A stretch of 64,000 nucleotides of DNA from positions 1 through 64,000 of the forward strand of contig NZ_NFZV01000019.1 of NCBI RefSeq assembly GCF_003399765.1, given 5' to 3'. The notes under the pieces were generated by a model. The model ran no database searches. It saw only the letters and a program-made list of their open reading frames with translations, and was not told where the DNA came from. Below are positions 55,530-64,000 of the stretch, piece by piece (position 1 is the stretch's first letter; the number at the start of each line of letters is the position of its first letter). Origin of the DNA: Alkalilimnicola ehrlichii (GTDB taxonomy: Bacteria > Pseudomonadota > Gammaproteobacteria > Nitrococcales > AK92). The position numbers and the translations under genes are program-made.

Positions 55530-56579
55530 ATGACCGTTTTTAACGAAATTCTCGCGGTAGCGCTTACCGCCGCGCCCTGGCTGCTGGCGGGTCTGTTCGC
55601 AGCCGGTTTGATCAAAGCCTTGATCCCGCAAAGCCTGCTGCAACGTTGGGTCGGCGGTCGAGGCCTGCTTGGCATAGGACGAGCAGCCGTAATCGGAGCG
55701 CCATTGCCGTTATGCTCCTGCGGTGCGATACCGACCGCGCTGACGCTACACCGTGGCGGCGCCGGGCGCGGCCCGACGACGGCTTTCCTGATCGGCACGC
55801 CCAGCGTCGGCGTCGACTCGATTGCGCTCACTTACGCGCTGCTCGGCCCCTTTATGGTCATAGCGCGGGCAGGTGGCGCGGTCGTCACAGCCATCACAAC
55901 CGGCGTGATGGTCGCGTTCAGCGAACGCCGCGACACCATCCAGCAAGCGCCTGCAGCCGCCCCCGCCGGCACGTGCTGCGCAAGCGACTGCGGCGATCAT
56001 AGCAAGCCGTCAGCGCCGGCCACGCAAACCCGTCTCAGCAGTCGCTTACAGGAGGGAATGCGTTATGCCTTTTCCGATTTACTGCAAGACATCGGCGGCT
56101 GGATACTGGCAGGCCTTATTATCGCCGGCGTGATCGTGAGTTTCGTACCTCCGGAAGCAATGGCTAATTACGGCAGCGGCATCTTGCCCATGCTGCTGTT
56201 GGCCATCATTGGCATTCCGCTTTATATCTGCGCCAGCGCCGCCACACCCATAGCCGCGGGAATGCTGCTTGCCGGTGTCTCTCCCGGCACGGCACTAGTG
56301 TTCTTGTTGGCAGGCCCCGTTACCAGCATGGCAACCTTAGCCGTACTTAGAAAAGAGTTAGGCACGCCGGCCTTGGCCTATTACCTGGGTGGAATCTTCA
56401 TCAGCACCATCACGCTCGGCCTCTTGACCGACCAACTGGCGAGCCTGCTAGGCGTTAACGTCGTCAGCCAAGTCGGGGCCGCTCACGAATTATTACCCGC
56501 TTGGTTAGCCTGGTCGTCCCTGTTTATATTAATTGCCCTAGGCGTGCGCCCCTACCTGCGTCGTTTGATAAAACGATAG
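55530..56579 (+). CDS. SO_0444-type heavy-metal efflux permease
   Basis: 349 residues, eight to ten helices in two halves. The motif PLPLCSCGAIPTALTLHRGGAGRGPTTAF and the second-half counterpart PLYICASAATPIAAGMLLAGVSPGTAL mark the DUF318/ArsP-related SO_0444 permeases, named for Cu/Zn efflux. A cytoplasmic loop has a Cys/His cluster (GTCCASDCGDH) suited to metal capture. Expression is probably under the divergent MerR regulator. AGGAG lies upstream of ATG 55530. Confidence 0.88.
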   Translation: MTVFNEILAVALTAAPWLLAGLFAAGLIKALIPQSLLQRWVGGRGLLGIGRAAVIGAPLPLCSCGAIPTALTLHRGGAGRGPTTAFLIGTPSVGVDSIALTYALLGPFMVIARAGGAVVTAITTGVMVAFSERRDTIQQAPAAAPAGTCCASDCGDHSKPSAPATQTRLSSRLQEGMRYAFSDLLQDIGGWILAGLIIAGVIVSFVPPEAMANYGSGILPMLLLAIIGIPLYICASAATPIAAGMLLAGVSPGTALVFLLAGPVTSMATLAVLRKELGTPALAYYLGGIFISTITLGLLTDQLASLLGVNVVSQVGAAHELLPAWLAWSSLFILIALGVRPYLRRLIKR

Positions 56580-56656
56580 CTATAGCATTCAAGGTCGAAG
56601 CAGCGATAGGATCAGAAAAAGATAATAAACCAGCAGATTCGGACGTTAGGAATATT

Positions 56657-57472
56657 ATGACCGCTCGCCAGACTTTACACATACTCGATCAAGCCGTCGC
56701 CCTCGACGGCGTCGATAGCAACACGTATACCGGCCGGACCAATCCCGCCTATCAAAATATGATCGGTCCGTTCGGCGGCGTCATCGGCGCAACCTTGTTG
56801 AATGCCATTATTCAACACCCGGAACGCCTCGGCGAACCGGTTTCGTTCACCGTCCACTACGCCGCCCCCATTAGCGACGGCGAATTTACTGTCCGACTAA
56901 GAATCATGCGAACCAACCGCAGCTCGCAACACTGGTTCGTGGAGCTAATCCAGGAGGAACAAACGGCCGCTTTTGCTACCGCCGTTACCGCCATTCGGCG
57001 CGATACCTGGGGCACGACAGACGCCGAATACCCACAGGTTCCAAACGCCGAGTCGGTTGCAGTCACACCGCCACTACCGCACGCACCGTGGACAAACTGC
57101 TACGAGATGCGATTTATCGACGGTTTCCCGGGTGTAGACGAACAACGAGAGCATCCCTCGCAATCGCGGCTGTGGTTACGCGACCAGCCACCGCGCCCGC
57201 TCGATTTCGTCTCGCTGGCCGCCATTTGCGACGCCTTCTTCCCCCGCCTTTTCGTACGACGCCCCAAACGCGTTCCCTTTGGCACCGTGGCGCTCACAAC
57301 CTACTTTCACGCCGATACGGCGCAACTGGCCGAGCAAGGCAGCGCGCCGGTACTTGGCCTTGCCAAGGGAGTACATTTCGGCAAAGGCTTCTTCGATCAA
57401 AGCGCGGAGATCTGGGGCTCGGACGGCGCCCTGCTAGCCAGCAGCCATCAGATCGTTTACTACAAGGAATAA
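56657..57472 (+). CDS. Acyl-CoA thioesterase family protein (double hotdog)
   Basis: 271 residues from ATG 56657 (TTAGGA upstream; the frame is open to 56501). N-terminal hotdog with NMIGPFGGVIGATLLNAIIQHP, VSFTVHYAAPI, then a second hotdog (WLRDQPPRPLDFVSLAAICDAFFPRLF, TTYFHADTAQL, SAEIWGSDGALLASSHQIVYY). TesB-like/4HBT family; hydrolyses acyl-CoA to free acid and CoA. Ends 48 bp before the nitronate monooxygenase gene, same strand. Confidence 0.86.
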   Translation: MTARQTLHILDQAVALDGVDSNTYTGRTNPAYQNMIGPFGGVIGATLLNAIIQHPERLGEPVSFTVHYAAPISDGEFTVRLRIMRTNRSSQHWFVELIQEEQTAAFATAVTAIRRDTWGTTDAEYPQVPNAESVAVTPPLPHAPWTNCYEMRFIDGFPGVDEQREHPSQSRLWLRDQPPRPLDFVSLAAICDAFFPRLFVRRPKRVPFGTVALTTYFHADTAQLAEQGSAPVLGLAKGVHFGKGFFDQSAEIWGSDGALLASSHQIVYYKE

Positions 57473-57520
57473 GCGACGGCGCGGCGCGCCGATAATGCCC
57501 CAAACCGGAAGGAGTCCTCT

Positions 57521-58587
57521 ATGGCCGGCACCGACCCTCTATCGCGCTTACTGAAGATAGAACATCCGATTATTCAAGCGCCGATGGTTGGCGTCTCCAC
57601 CCCGGAGCTAGCCGCCGCCGTCTCGAACGCCGGTGCGCTCGGCTCGATCGCGATCGGCACCAGCACGCCGGATGCCGCGCGCGAAACGATCGCTGCGACC
57701 CGGGCACTAACGCCGCAGCCTTTCAACGTCAACCTGTTCTGCCATCGCCCCGCCAGCGCCGATAGCGAGCACGACGCGGCTTGGCTCAAGCACCTGCAAC
57801 CGTTCTTCGCCGAGTTCGGCGCAACGCCGCCAAGCGGTTTATCCGAAATTTACCGAAGCTTTGTCGATGACCGCCCGATGCTGGAGATGCTGCTTGAGGA
57901 GCGCCCGGCGGTGGTGAGCTTCCATTTCGGTTTACCGCCGACCGAGTGGATCGACGCCCTGCGCGCGGCCGGCATTGTCACGCTTGGCTGTGCGACGACG
58001 CTCGACGAAGCGCGCCAAATCGAAGCGGCAGGTCTCGACGCGGTGGTCGCACAAGGCACCGAAGCCGGCGGCCATCGCGGCGTATTCGATCCGGACCAAG
58101 GCGACCTGAGCTTAGGCACCTTTGCCCTTGTTCGCTTGCTTGCGCGACACTGCCAAATTCCCATTGTCGCCGCCGGCGGCATCATGGACGGAGCCGGCAT
58201 TGCCGCCGCGCAGAGTCTCGGCGCAGACGGCGTTCAGCTCGGCACCGCGTTTATTCTCTGCCCGGAATCGGCTGCCCTCCCGCCTACCGGGCGATGCTGA
58301 AAAGCTCCCGCAGTCGCCATACCGGCGTCACCCGCGGTATCTCCGGCCGCCCTGCGCGCGGCATCGTCAACCGGATGCACACCGAAGTTGACCGCCCCAA
58401 CGCGCCCCGGCCGCCCGCTTATCCCATCGCCTACGACGCCGGCAAAGCGTTGGCCGCAGCCGCGGCGAAGCAAGGTAATGCAGAGTTCGCCGCTCATTGG
58501 GCCGGCCAAGGTGCTCCGCTTGCTCGCGAAATGCCGGCGTCGGACTTAGTAAAGGCACTAATTCGGGAATGGCAAACGGGTCGGTAA
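57521..58587 (+). CDS. Nitronate monooxygenase, 1-base frameshift
   Basis: Frames 57521-58300 and the continuation to 58587 join at the C3 run 58279-58281 (a fourth C gives [12 protein letters not shown]) into 355 residues. FMN-dependent TIM barrel with [63 protein letters not shown] and [14 protein letters not shown], as in class I NMOs. It oxidises nitronates such as propionate 3-nitronate. ATG 57521 has AAGGAG upstream. A role in nitrogen detoxification is family knowledge. Confidence 0.9.
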
Positions 58588-58643
58588 GCTTTAACCGCAA
58601 CACGGCGGGGCGCGTTTAGCGCCCAGCGTCAGTTTTGTCGATC

Positions 58644-59449
58644 TTAGCGAGCTTCGGCCCGAAGGATATTCAGCACCGCTGCGTGCAAGCGCGGATCGCC
58701 GCAGGCGACTATCTCCCCCCCGCCTGCGCGCTCTCTCCCTGCCAGTTAGTCACCCGCCCGCCGGCGCCTTCGATAATCGGAATCAACGCCTGGATATCGT
58801 AGGGCTTGAGATCCCGCTCGACGATCAAATCCACCATTCCCATAGCGAGCATGCAGTAGGCATAGCAGTCGCCGCCGTAACGGAGCATGCGCACCTGCCC
58901 GGCAACGGCCGCAAAAGCGTGCCGGCTTTCTGGAGAGTCGAACATCTCCGGGGTGGTACACATAAGAATGGCATCGCCCAAATCGGCACATTCCCGGGTA
59001 GCTAATGGCGTATCGCCAAGCCAGGCCCGCTCGCCATTACCCATAAAGCGCTCGCCGGTGAAGGGCTGGTTCATAACGCCCAGCACGGGCGATATGCCGT
59101 CGTTCAACGCGATTAAGGTGCCCCATAACGGCAAGCCGGTAATGAAAGCCCGCGTACCGTCGATAGGGTCAAGCACCCAGGTAAACTCCGAGTCGCCCGC
59201 CGAGGTTCCATGCTCTTCGCCTAAAATGCCATGCTCAGGATAACGCTCGCCAATCAGCGCCCGCATGACGCGCTCGCCCTCCCGATCGGCGACGGTGACC
59301 GGGTCGAACCCACCGGCGGCCTTGTTGTTCACCGCCTGGGAAGTACGGAAGTACGGCAGAATCGCCTCGGCCGACACATCGGCCAGCTGGTGAGCGAATT
59401 CTGTAAGTTCTTGTTTGCGATCCGCCGACAGGCGCATTCTTCTTATCAT
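58644..59449 (-). CDS. hisN: HisN-like inositol-phosphatase-family enzyme, 1-base frameshift
   Basis: The open frame stops at 58709, but one more base in the C7 run 58715-58721 continues it as AGGEIVACGDPRLHAAVLNILRAEAR to TAA at 58644, giving 268 residues. Metal site: GEEHG, DPIDGTRAF, and late YDIQALIPIIEGAGG. Pattern ILPYFRTSQAVNNKAAGGFDPVT is typical of HisN-type histidinol-phosphate phosphatases; inositol monophosphatase activity is the alternative. The ATG 59449 has AGGATC upstream. No other his genes are near. Confidence 0.86.
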
Positions 59450-59470
59450 AGCAACAGATCCTAGGAGGGG

Positions 59471-60030
59471 CTAGCCCTCGCGTAGACGCTTCAGCGCTCC
59501 GCCCCACGCGATAAGTTGATCAAGCATACCGTTCAACGTTTTTCATGATAGCCCGCGGGCTTGAACGCGCTCATATTCTCGAAGTCGGTAAATAACGAGA
59601 ACGTCACCTGACTCCGAACATCGGCGATCTGCAACTCGGCCATCACCAAGCGTAGGTGCTCGACGGCACGAGTGCCCCCGGCACTGCCGTAGGAGACGAA
59701 TCCGGCAGCCTTGTTATTCCACTCGCGGTAGAGATAGTCGATCGCGTTCTTGAGTGCTCCGGAGGTACCGTGGTTGTACTCGGGGGTGACGAAGACGAAC
59801 GCGTCAAAGGCATCGATTTTGCGCGACCAGACTTTCGTGTGCTCGTTGCTGTACTGGCCGAGCGAAGGCGGCACCGGCTCATCAAGGAGCGGCAGATTGA
59901 AATCCTTGATATCGACGAGTTCGAACTCCGCATCCGTACGCTGTTTGGCCAAATCGAAAGTCCAACGTGCCACCGCCTCGCCATTGCGTCCGGGCCGGGT
60001 GCTGCCGAGAATGATGCCAATATTGAGCAT
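59471..60030 (-). CDS. NADPH-dependent FMN reductase, 1-base frameshift near the end
   Basis: Start ATG 60030 (AGGAGAG upstream). LNIGIILGSTRPGRNGEAVARW is the flavodoxin-fold phosphate loop; VTPEYNHGTSGALKNAIDYLYREW is the FMN-ring loop of the family. The frame as read stops at 59533 after YHEKR; one more A in the run 59539-59543 gives YHEKTLNGMLDQLIAWGGALKRLREG and stops at TAG 59471, for 186 residues. Reduces FMN or quinones/azo compounds with NAD(P)H. It lies 21 bp upstream of the HisN-like gene's ATG on the same strand. Confidence 0.87.
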
Positions 60031-60220
60031 GATCGAGACTCTCCTGTCTACCGTTCGGTCATTTTCCTTCACGTGCAGGCAGCTATCCTTCTATGCAATA
60101 GTCAGGCGTTCATAGCCTATCCGCAGGGGAGCTACTTACCGGAGCCGGTCGTTGCTCGACACAGTGATCATCCCAAAGACAAAAAGGCCGCGTTGCACCC
60201 ACGTGCGATATCCTGCACGC

Positions 60221-61338
60221 CTAATTCGACACCGCAACTTTGCGTGGCAAGCGGAACCAGAAGAGCGCCCCGTGTCCGGGCTGACTCTCTACACCAATTT
60301 CACCCCGTTGTGCTATCACCGCTCGGCGCGCTATGTGAAGACCGATGCCCAACCCATTTGGGCGGCCGACTTCAACGGCCGAAACAACTCCGCCTGTCGC
60401 TCTTTGGATATGCCCACCCCCGAGTCTCTGACCTTAAAGAGAACATGATCGTCCTCCTCCTCCACCTCGACTCTGACAAACCCCGATTCCGTGTACTTGA
60501 TTGCGTTATCCAGCAGATTGCCGAGGGCATCTACAAATAGATGTTCGTCGACGTCCATCTCCAATGAGCGGTTTGCACGAATCTCCAACCGCAACCCTTT
60601 GGAACCCGCTTCCGCCCTCCGGTCATCCAGCACCTCATCGATGAGATTTGCTGGCCGCAGACAGCGCGGCCTGACCGGCAACTCCTCGGGCTTGAAGCGC
60701 TCCAGACGCATGACGCTCTCTATCAGGGATGTCATCCGGCGCACGCTGCGCAACGATGGACCGAGCAAATCCGCGGGAACCTTGGCGGAACGCTGCAACA
60801 TCTGAAGCTGCAACGAGAGGCTGCTCAGGGGAGAACGCATCTGGTGCGCGAGGCCAGCAAGATAGTAAGCTCGATCCCGCGCCACCTTCTCAGCCTGATA
60901 GATGGTGTAGCGTCGCACCGATTCGGCCGTCAGTTCGAAAATCGACTGATAGAAATAGGAGTACTCGTCGAAGCTGACCTGCAACCCGCGATCTCGGACC
61001 CAGGGACGAATGACATCGACAACGATGCGGTATTCCCGAACCACCTCCTCTATCGGTATCTCTTGGGAGACTCTCGCTTCTGGGTCGAGGCGTTCGGTGA
61101 CCTGCCAGATCTCGCCAGGTTCCTCTGCATCCCTAAGATCGCAGAGACCTTCGCCGATTACCTTAAGCTGCACCGAAAGATGGTCCTTCAGTGCCGCCTC
61201 GCCCACATTGAGGTGTGGATGCGGAGAACACCGCCAAGCGGTGTACCAGCGCTCGGTAACCTCTTCGCGGTCCTGAATTAAGGCATCACCGAAGCTCGAC
61301 AACCTCCTTCCTCCTCTCGTACCTGGAAAGGCCCCCAT
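60221..61338 (-). CDS. RsbRD-domain histidine kinase, 1-base frameshift near the end
   Basis: About 372 residues from ATG 61338 (the frame is open to a TTG at 61437). N-terminal RsbRD-like domain (LIQDREEVTERWYTAW), HisKA with LAHQMRSPLSSLSLQLQ, HATPase with NLLDNAIKYTESG and RDSGVGISK. As read it stops at 60331; one more A near 60357-60359 gives GLGIGLHIARRAVIAQRGEIGVES to TAG at 60221, which restores the G2 box. Cytoplasmic sensor. No response regulator adjacent. Signal unknown; shares its N-terminal domain type with the kinase at 31417-34216. Confidence 0.83.
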
Positions 61339-61501
61339 TGCCCGGCGGCTAGTAAATGCTCTCTCAGGTAATCTGGGGACTAAGCACAAATCTATCAGCG
61401 AGCGCAGGCACCCATAGCCCAGCAGAAACGAATGCAACGCAGATCGTCCGCGCGGGAAAACACGATAAGTAGAGAGACAAGACGCAGGATGCCCGGTAAT
61501 T

Positions 61502-61530
61502 ACCCGGCACGGGGGGATTCAGTCCTCAGA
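61502..61530 (-). repeat. Decayed fragment of tRNA-Phe (anticodon arm)
   Basis: Compared with the intact tRNA at 62065-62090, this stretch keeps the shape CCGGCACGGGGGGATTCAGTCC versus CCGACACGGGGATTTTCAGTCC, that is, the variable-loop and anticodon-arm region with base changes. It sits at the far end of the tandem repeats, suggesting that a further tRNA copy once ended the array. Confidence 0.5.
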
Positions 61531-61540
61531 AACAACAAAG

Positions 61541-61664
61541 ACCACGAGCGAGCCCGAAGGGCCGAGCAAGCTAACCGCCGACAATAAACAAGTCGGTTCG
61601 ATTCCTGTTAGCAAGAACCAAAGCAGTTAGAAGTTGCGATAGCAGACGGGGAATAGAAAGAAGA
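61541..61664 (-). repeat. Third, degenerate tRNA-linked repeat unit
   Basis: Shortened version of the two full units: has GCCCGAAGGGC, CTAACCGCCGACAATAAACAAG, GGTTCGATTCCTG and a diverged tail. It lacks the first two hairpins and the GGCYCA stem. Confidence 0.7.
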
Positions 61665-61851
61665 TGGTGGCCAGGGACGGACCAATTCGCCGCTAGGCGA
61701 ATTAGGTCGCCGCTAGGCGAGCCCGAAGGGCCGAGGCCCAGCATGGGCCGAGCAATCTAACCGCCGACAATAAATCAAGTCGGTTCGGTTCCTGTAGCTA
61801 AGAACCGAGACAGTCAGAAGCTGCAACATCAAGATGGGAAGATAGAGAAAA
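61665..61851 (-). repeat. tRNA-Phe-linked tandem repeat, unit 2 (187 bp)
   Basis: Begins on the plus strand with a 17-base copy of the tRNA-Phe 3' end (61665-61681), then hairpins AATTCGCC/GGCGAATT, TCGCC/GGCGA, GCCC/GGGC, GGCCCA/TGGGCC (61735-61749), CCGAC/GTCGG and TCGGTTC/GAACCGA (61785-61808). About 95 percent identical to unit 1. Confidence 0.9.
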
Positions 61852-62037
61852 TGGTGGCCAGGGACGGACCAATTCGCCGCCAGGCGAATTAGGTCGCCGC
61901 TAGGCGAGCCCGAAGGGCCGAGGCTCAGCATGAGCCGAGCAATCTAACCGCCGACAATAAACAAGTTGGTTCGATTCCTGTAGCTAAGAATCGAGACAGT
62001 CAGAAGCTGCAACATCAAGATGGGAAGATAGAGAAAA
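61852..62037 (-). repeat. tRNA-Phe-linked tandem repeat, unit 1 (186 bp)
   Basis: Directly follows the tRNA on its transcribed strand. Same layout as unit 2, with GGCTCA/TGAGCC (61922-61936) and TCGATTC/GAATCGA (61971-61994) in place of the corresponding GC-shifted stems. Starts with the 17-base tRNA 3'-end copy at 61852-61868. Confidence 0.9.
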
Positions 62038-62113
62038 TGGTGGCCAGGGACGGAATCGAACCGCCGACACGGGGATTTTCAGTCCCCTGCTCTACCGACT
62101 GAGCTACCTGGCC
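62038..62113 (-). tRNA. tRNA-Phe (GAA), CCA encoded
   Basis: 76 bases on the minus strand. Acceptor stem GGCCAGG/CCTGGCC, T8-A9, D stem GCTC/GAGC, anticodon stem GGGGA/TCCCC with loop CTGAAAA (anticodon GAA), T arm GGCGG-TTCGATT-CCGTC, discriminator A and encoded CCA. In Pseudomonas the same tRNA follows yggX. A promoter is seen just upstream. Confidence 0.97.
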
Positions 62114-62129
62114 TCCGAAAGAGGCGCTC

Positions 62130-62158
62130 ATTTCACCCGATATTAACCGCAGCGTCAA
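62130..62158 (-). promoter_or_regulatory. Sigma-70 promoter of tRNA-Phe
   Basis: On the minus strand TTGACG (62158-62153), 17 bases, TGAAAT (62135-62130), placing the start about ten bases before the tRNA 5' end and after the yggX stop. Confidence 0.65.
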
Positions 62159-62188
62159 GAGCTACAGTGCAATTCTCTTATGAAAACC

Positions 62189-62455
62189 TCATTCCGGGCG
62201 ATAATCCGGCGGCGTTTCGGCCCCTTCGCCAAAGAAGAATTTCTCCATCTCGCCTTCCAGAAACTTGCGCGCTTTAGGATCGACCGGGGTTAGTCGGTAT
62301 TCGTTGATCAGCATGGTCTGGTGCTGAATCCAAGCTTGCCAGGCTTCTTTGGAGACATTCTCGTAAATCCGCTTGCCTAACTCGCCGGGATACGGCAGGC
62401 GTTCTAGGCCTTCAGCCTCGCGGCCGAGTTTGATGCAGTTTACCGTTCGCGTCAT
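62189..62455 (-). CDS. yggX: YggX family Fe(II)-trafficking / oxidative-damage protein
   Basis: 88 residues from ATG 62455 with GGAG upstream. Family pattern [39 protein letters not shown] with the conserved Cys7, and [14 protein letters not shown]. YggX supports iron-sulfur cluster integrity under oxidative stress in Salmonella and E. coli. Its ATG overlaps the mutY stop (ATGA), and the pair is conserved in proteobacteria. Confidence 0.95.
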   Translation of the reverse strand: MTRTVNCIKLGREAEGLERLPYPGELGKRIYENVSKEAWQAWIQHQTMLINEYRLTPVDPKARKFLEGEMEKFFFGEGAETPPDYRPE

Positions 62456-63516
62456 AAAGGGTCTCCTTCGCTCCATTTTGCCAGCAACCGCTCGATCGGC
62501 GCGGCCAGCCCGCGAGTCAACATTGAGCGGCTGTTATACCAGACGGTGTCACGCGGTTCCATGACTTGCCCTGGCGACGGGATGACCTGAACCTGGATCG
62601 GGGTTATTTCCAATCGGAAATGACTGAAAATATGCGTCAACGGCTCCCACTCGGTGGCTTTACCTGGTTCCAAGCCGTAATGCGTTCGACAGTATGCCCG
62701 CCAATCCGCCCCCGGCTCGCACTCGGGAAAGCTCCACAACCCGCCCCAAATACCGCTCGGCGGACGCCGCTCCAGAAGCAAGGCCCCCTCGTTTTCCAGC
62801 AAAAGCATGTTGACCCGACGGCGCGGTTGCGGCCGCTTCGGCTTAGATTCGGGGTACGCCGTCGGCTGCCCTTGCGCATACGCTTCGCAGCCATTCTGTA
62901 AGGGGCAACGGTGACATGCCGGGCGGGAGCGAGTGCATAACGTCGCGCCCAAATCCATCATAGCCTGATTGTACGCCGCGCACCGGAGCGGCGGCGTATT
63001 CCGCTCGCTAAGCGCCCATAAACGCTTCAAGGTGGCACTTTGCCCCGGCCAGCCGGGCACGGCATAGAAGCGTGCCAGTACCCGTTTAACGTTGCCGTCC
63101 AGAATCGGGTGACACTGGCCGCTGCCTAAGGAGAGAATCGCCCCGGCTGTGGATCGACCGATACCCGGCAACCCCTCGACGGCCTCCAGATCGGTGGGCA
63201 ACTCGCCTCCATGTTCGGCCACAATCTGTCGAGCAGCTTTATGCAGATTGCGCGCACGAGCGTAATACCCTAGCCCCGACCATAAGGCCAGCACGTCGTC
63301 TTGCTCGGCAGCAGCAAGGCTGGCGACGTCGGGAAAACGCTGCATAAAGCGCTCGAAGTACGGAATAACGGTCGCTACCTGAGTTTGCTGCAGCATTACC
63401 TCCGAGACCCACACCCGATACGGAGTAGCAGGCCGCTGCCAGGGCAAATCATGGCGGCCGTGGCAGTCGAACCATTCGAGCACACGGCCGCTAAAGGCTT
63501 CGGGCGTTAGACTCAT
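62452..63516 (-). CDS. mutY: A/G-specific adenine glycosylase MutY
   Basis: 354 residues from ATG 63516 (the frame extends to 63636 over the end of asmA). N-terminal glycosylase: [24 protein letters not shown], Hh[18 protein letters not shown], catalytic Asp in [13 protein letters not shown], Fe-S cysteines [17 protein letters not shown] (C-x6-C-x2-C-x5-C). C-terminal NUDIX-like domain ([20 protein letters not shown]). Removes adenine mispaired with 8-oxoguanine. Overlaps yggX by four bases. Confidence 0.96.
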   Translation of the reverse strand: MSLTPEAFSGRVLEWFDCHGRHDLPWQRPATPYRVWVSEVMLQQTQVATVIPYFERFMQRFPDVASLAAAEQDDVLALWSGLGYYARARNLHKAARQIVAEHGGELPTDLEAVEGLPGIGRSTAGAILSLGSGQCHPILDGNVKRVLARFYAVPGWPGQSATLKRLWALSERNTPPLRCAAYNQAMMDLGATLCTRSRPACHRCPLQNGCEAYAQGQPTAYPESKPKRPQPRRRVNMLLLENEGALLLERRPPSGIWGGLWSFPECEPGADWRAYCRTHYGLEPGKATEWEPLTHIFSHFRLEITPIQVQVIPSPGQVMEPRDTVWYNSRSMLTRGLAAPIERLLAKWSEGDPL

Positions 63517-63520
63517 AGCA

Positions 63521-64000
63521 TTAACGGCGTAGCAAATCGCGTACTCGGCCTTCCACTTCCTCGCCGACACGTTCGCGCGCACGCTCTTGCTCGCGCTCCA
63601 AACGCTCCTCCAGCTCCCGCCGCTCTTCTTCGACACGCTGCTGTAGGCGGTCCTGCTCTTGTTGCAGACGTTCGCGCGCTTCCCGCTCGGCTTCGCGTAG
63701 TTGTTCGCCGTGCAGCTGCATCAATGCGGATTGCAGGTCGACACTGATGTTGAAGTCGTCCAGCGGACCGCGAACGCGGATCGGAATCGGAATACGACGC
63801 AGCTCGTCGAGTTCGCGGCCTTCGGCGCCGGTGAGCGTATCCACCAGGTTAACCGTCAGCAGATAATCGAGGGTCATGTCCGTGAGGTTAACGCCGCCTT
63901 CGCCGGTAATACGCATTAGCGGCGACTCGCCGCGCAGATCCTCGTTGCGGATCACGCCGTCCTCGGCCACGAAGCTGCCGGTCAAACGCGCGAAGTCGCT
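63521..64000 (-). CDS. asmA: AsmA family protein, C-terminal part (cut by window edge)
   Basis: The last 159 residues are visible. [38 protein letters not shown] and [22 protein letters not shown] match the C-terminal region of AsmA, a large inner-membrane-anchored periplasmic protein with a role in phospholipid transport/outer-membrane assembly. The end is a long Arg/Glu-rich coiled coil (about 65 residues), longer than in E. coli AsmA. It ends 4 bp before mutY. The 5' part lies beyond the window. Confidence 0.9.
   Translation of the reverse strand, partial: SDFARLTGSFVAEDGVIRNEDLRGESPLMRITGEGGVNLTDMTLDYLLTVNLVDTLTGAEGRELDELRRIPIPIRVRGPLDDFNISVDLQSALMQLHGEQLREAEREARERLQQEQDRLQQRVEEERRELEERLEREQERARERVGEEVEGRVRDLLRR

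Noticed and set aside
61713-61931. 72-codon frame inside the tRNA-linked repeats (analogue of E. coli tpr?)
   Set aside because: It spans two repeat units; stem sequence is conserved by compensatory changes rather than codon logic, and no ribosome site is seen.
61541-62037. CRISPR array
   Set aside because: Repeat units are about 187 bp, contiguous and without unique spacers, and contain tRNA sequence; no cas genes nearby.
61438-62113. Attachment site of an integrated phage or island at tRNA-Phe
   Set aside because: Repeated tRNA 3' ends look like att sites, but there is no integrase, the intervals are only 186-187 bp with no cargo, and flanking genes are ordinary.

Overview
The window is a GC-rich chromosomal segment from a gammaproteobacterium, probably a free-living aquatic or halotolerant one. 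The evidence is the Gram-negative envelope genes (TonB receptor, porins, AsmA), the asmA-mutY-yggX-tRNA-Phe order known from Pseudomonas and related genera, NirBD nitrite assimilation with a sigma-54/NtrC control region, and an OlsF-type acyltransferase. No phage, transposase, integrase or CRISPR array was seen.

Layout. 0-12.5 kb: acetyl-CoA synthetase tail, an OFA-type MFS transporter, a large membrane GGDEF/EAL protein, a patatin-like esterase, then the nitrite operon on the minus strand (nirB, nirD, formate/nitrite channel, PP2C-kinase fusion). Upstream of nirB lie a transcription attenuator, a consensus sigma-54 promoter and NtrC-like sites. 12.5-24.7 kb: iron and outer-membrane genes: AraC-type regulator, Fur box, TonB receptor, exported enterochelin-esterase-like hydrolase, two porins, a decayed iron-binding protein and an FbpABC-type ferric transporter. 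24.8-31.3 kb: small housekeeping genes (peroxiredoxin, VOC protein, lipoprotein, ABC-F ATPase, CBS protein, PAP2, HhH glycosylase) and an unrecognised exported protein with three internal repeats. 31.4-41.2 kb: a sensor kinase, an MgtE lacking its N domain with a separate MgtE_N-like mini-protein downstream, AzlCD, YaiI and CtaG. 41.4-45.1 kb: OlsF-like acyltransferase, GT4 glycosyltransferase and PAP2 phosphatase, each preceded by PhoB-box-like repeats. 45.1-48.2 kb: GDT1-type Mn exporter under a yybP-ykoY riboswitch, a complete MgtE and MgtC/SapB. 48.7-61.3 kb: metallo-hydrolase, three sensor kinases, MerR-controlled metal efflux permease, SLC13-type transporter, thioesterase, nitronate monooxygenase, HisN-like phosphatase and an FMN reductase. 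61.5-64 kb: tRNA-Phe followed by tandem repeats of about 187 bp, then yggX, mutY and asmA.

Two points govern how to read the annotation. First, at least 16 genes are broken by what always looks like a missing base, mostly in short homopolymers; in each case one added base (two in the second mgtE) restores a full-length, motif-complete protein. I treat most as base-calling errors or very recent indels and annotate the whole gene. Second, the most unusual structures are (i) the tandem repeats that copy the 3' end of tRNA-Phe and contain hairpins with compensatory base changes, (ii) a likely phosphate-starvation membrane-lipid cluster, (iii) a split MgtE, and (iv) a dispersed two-copy hairpin element of about 170 bp.
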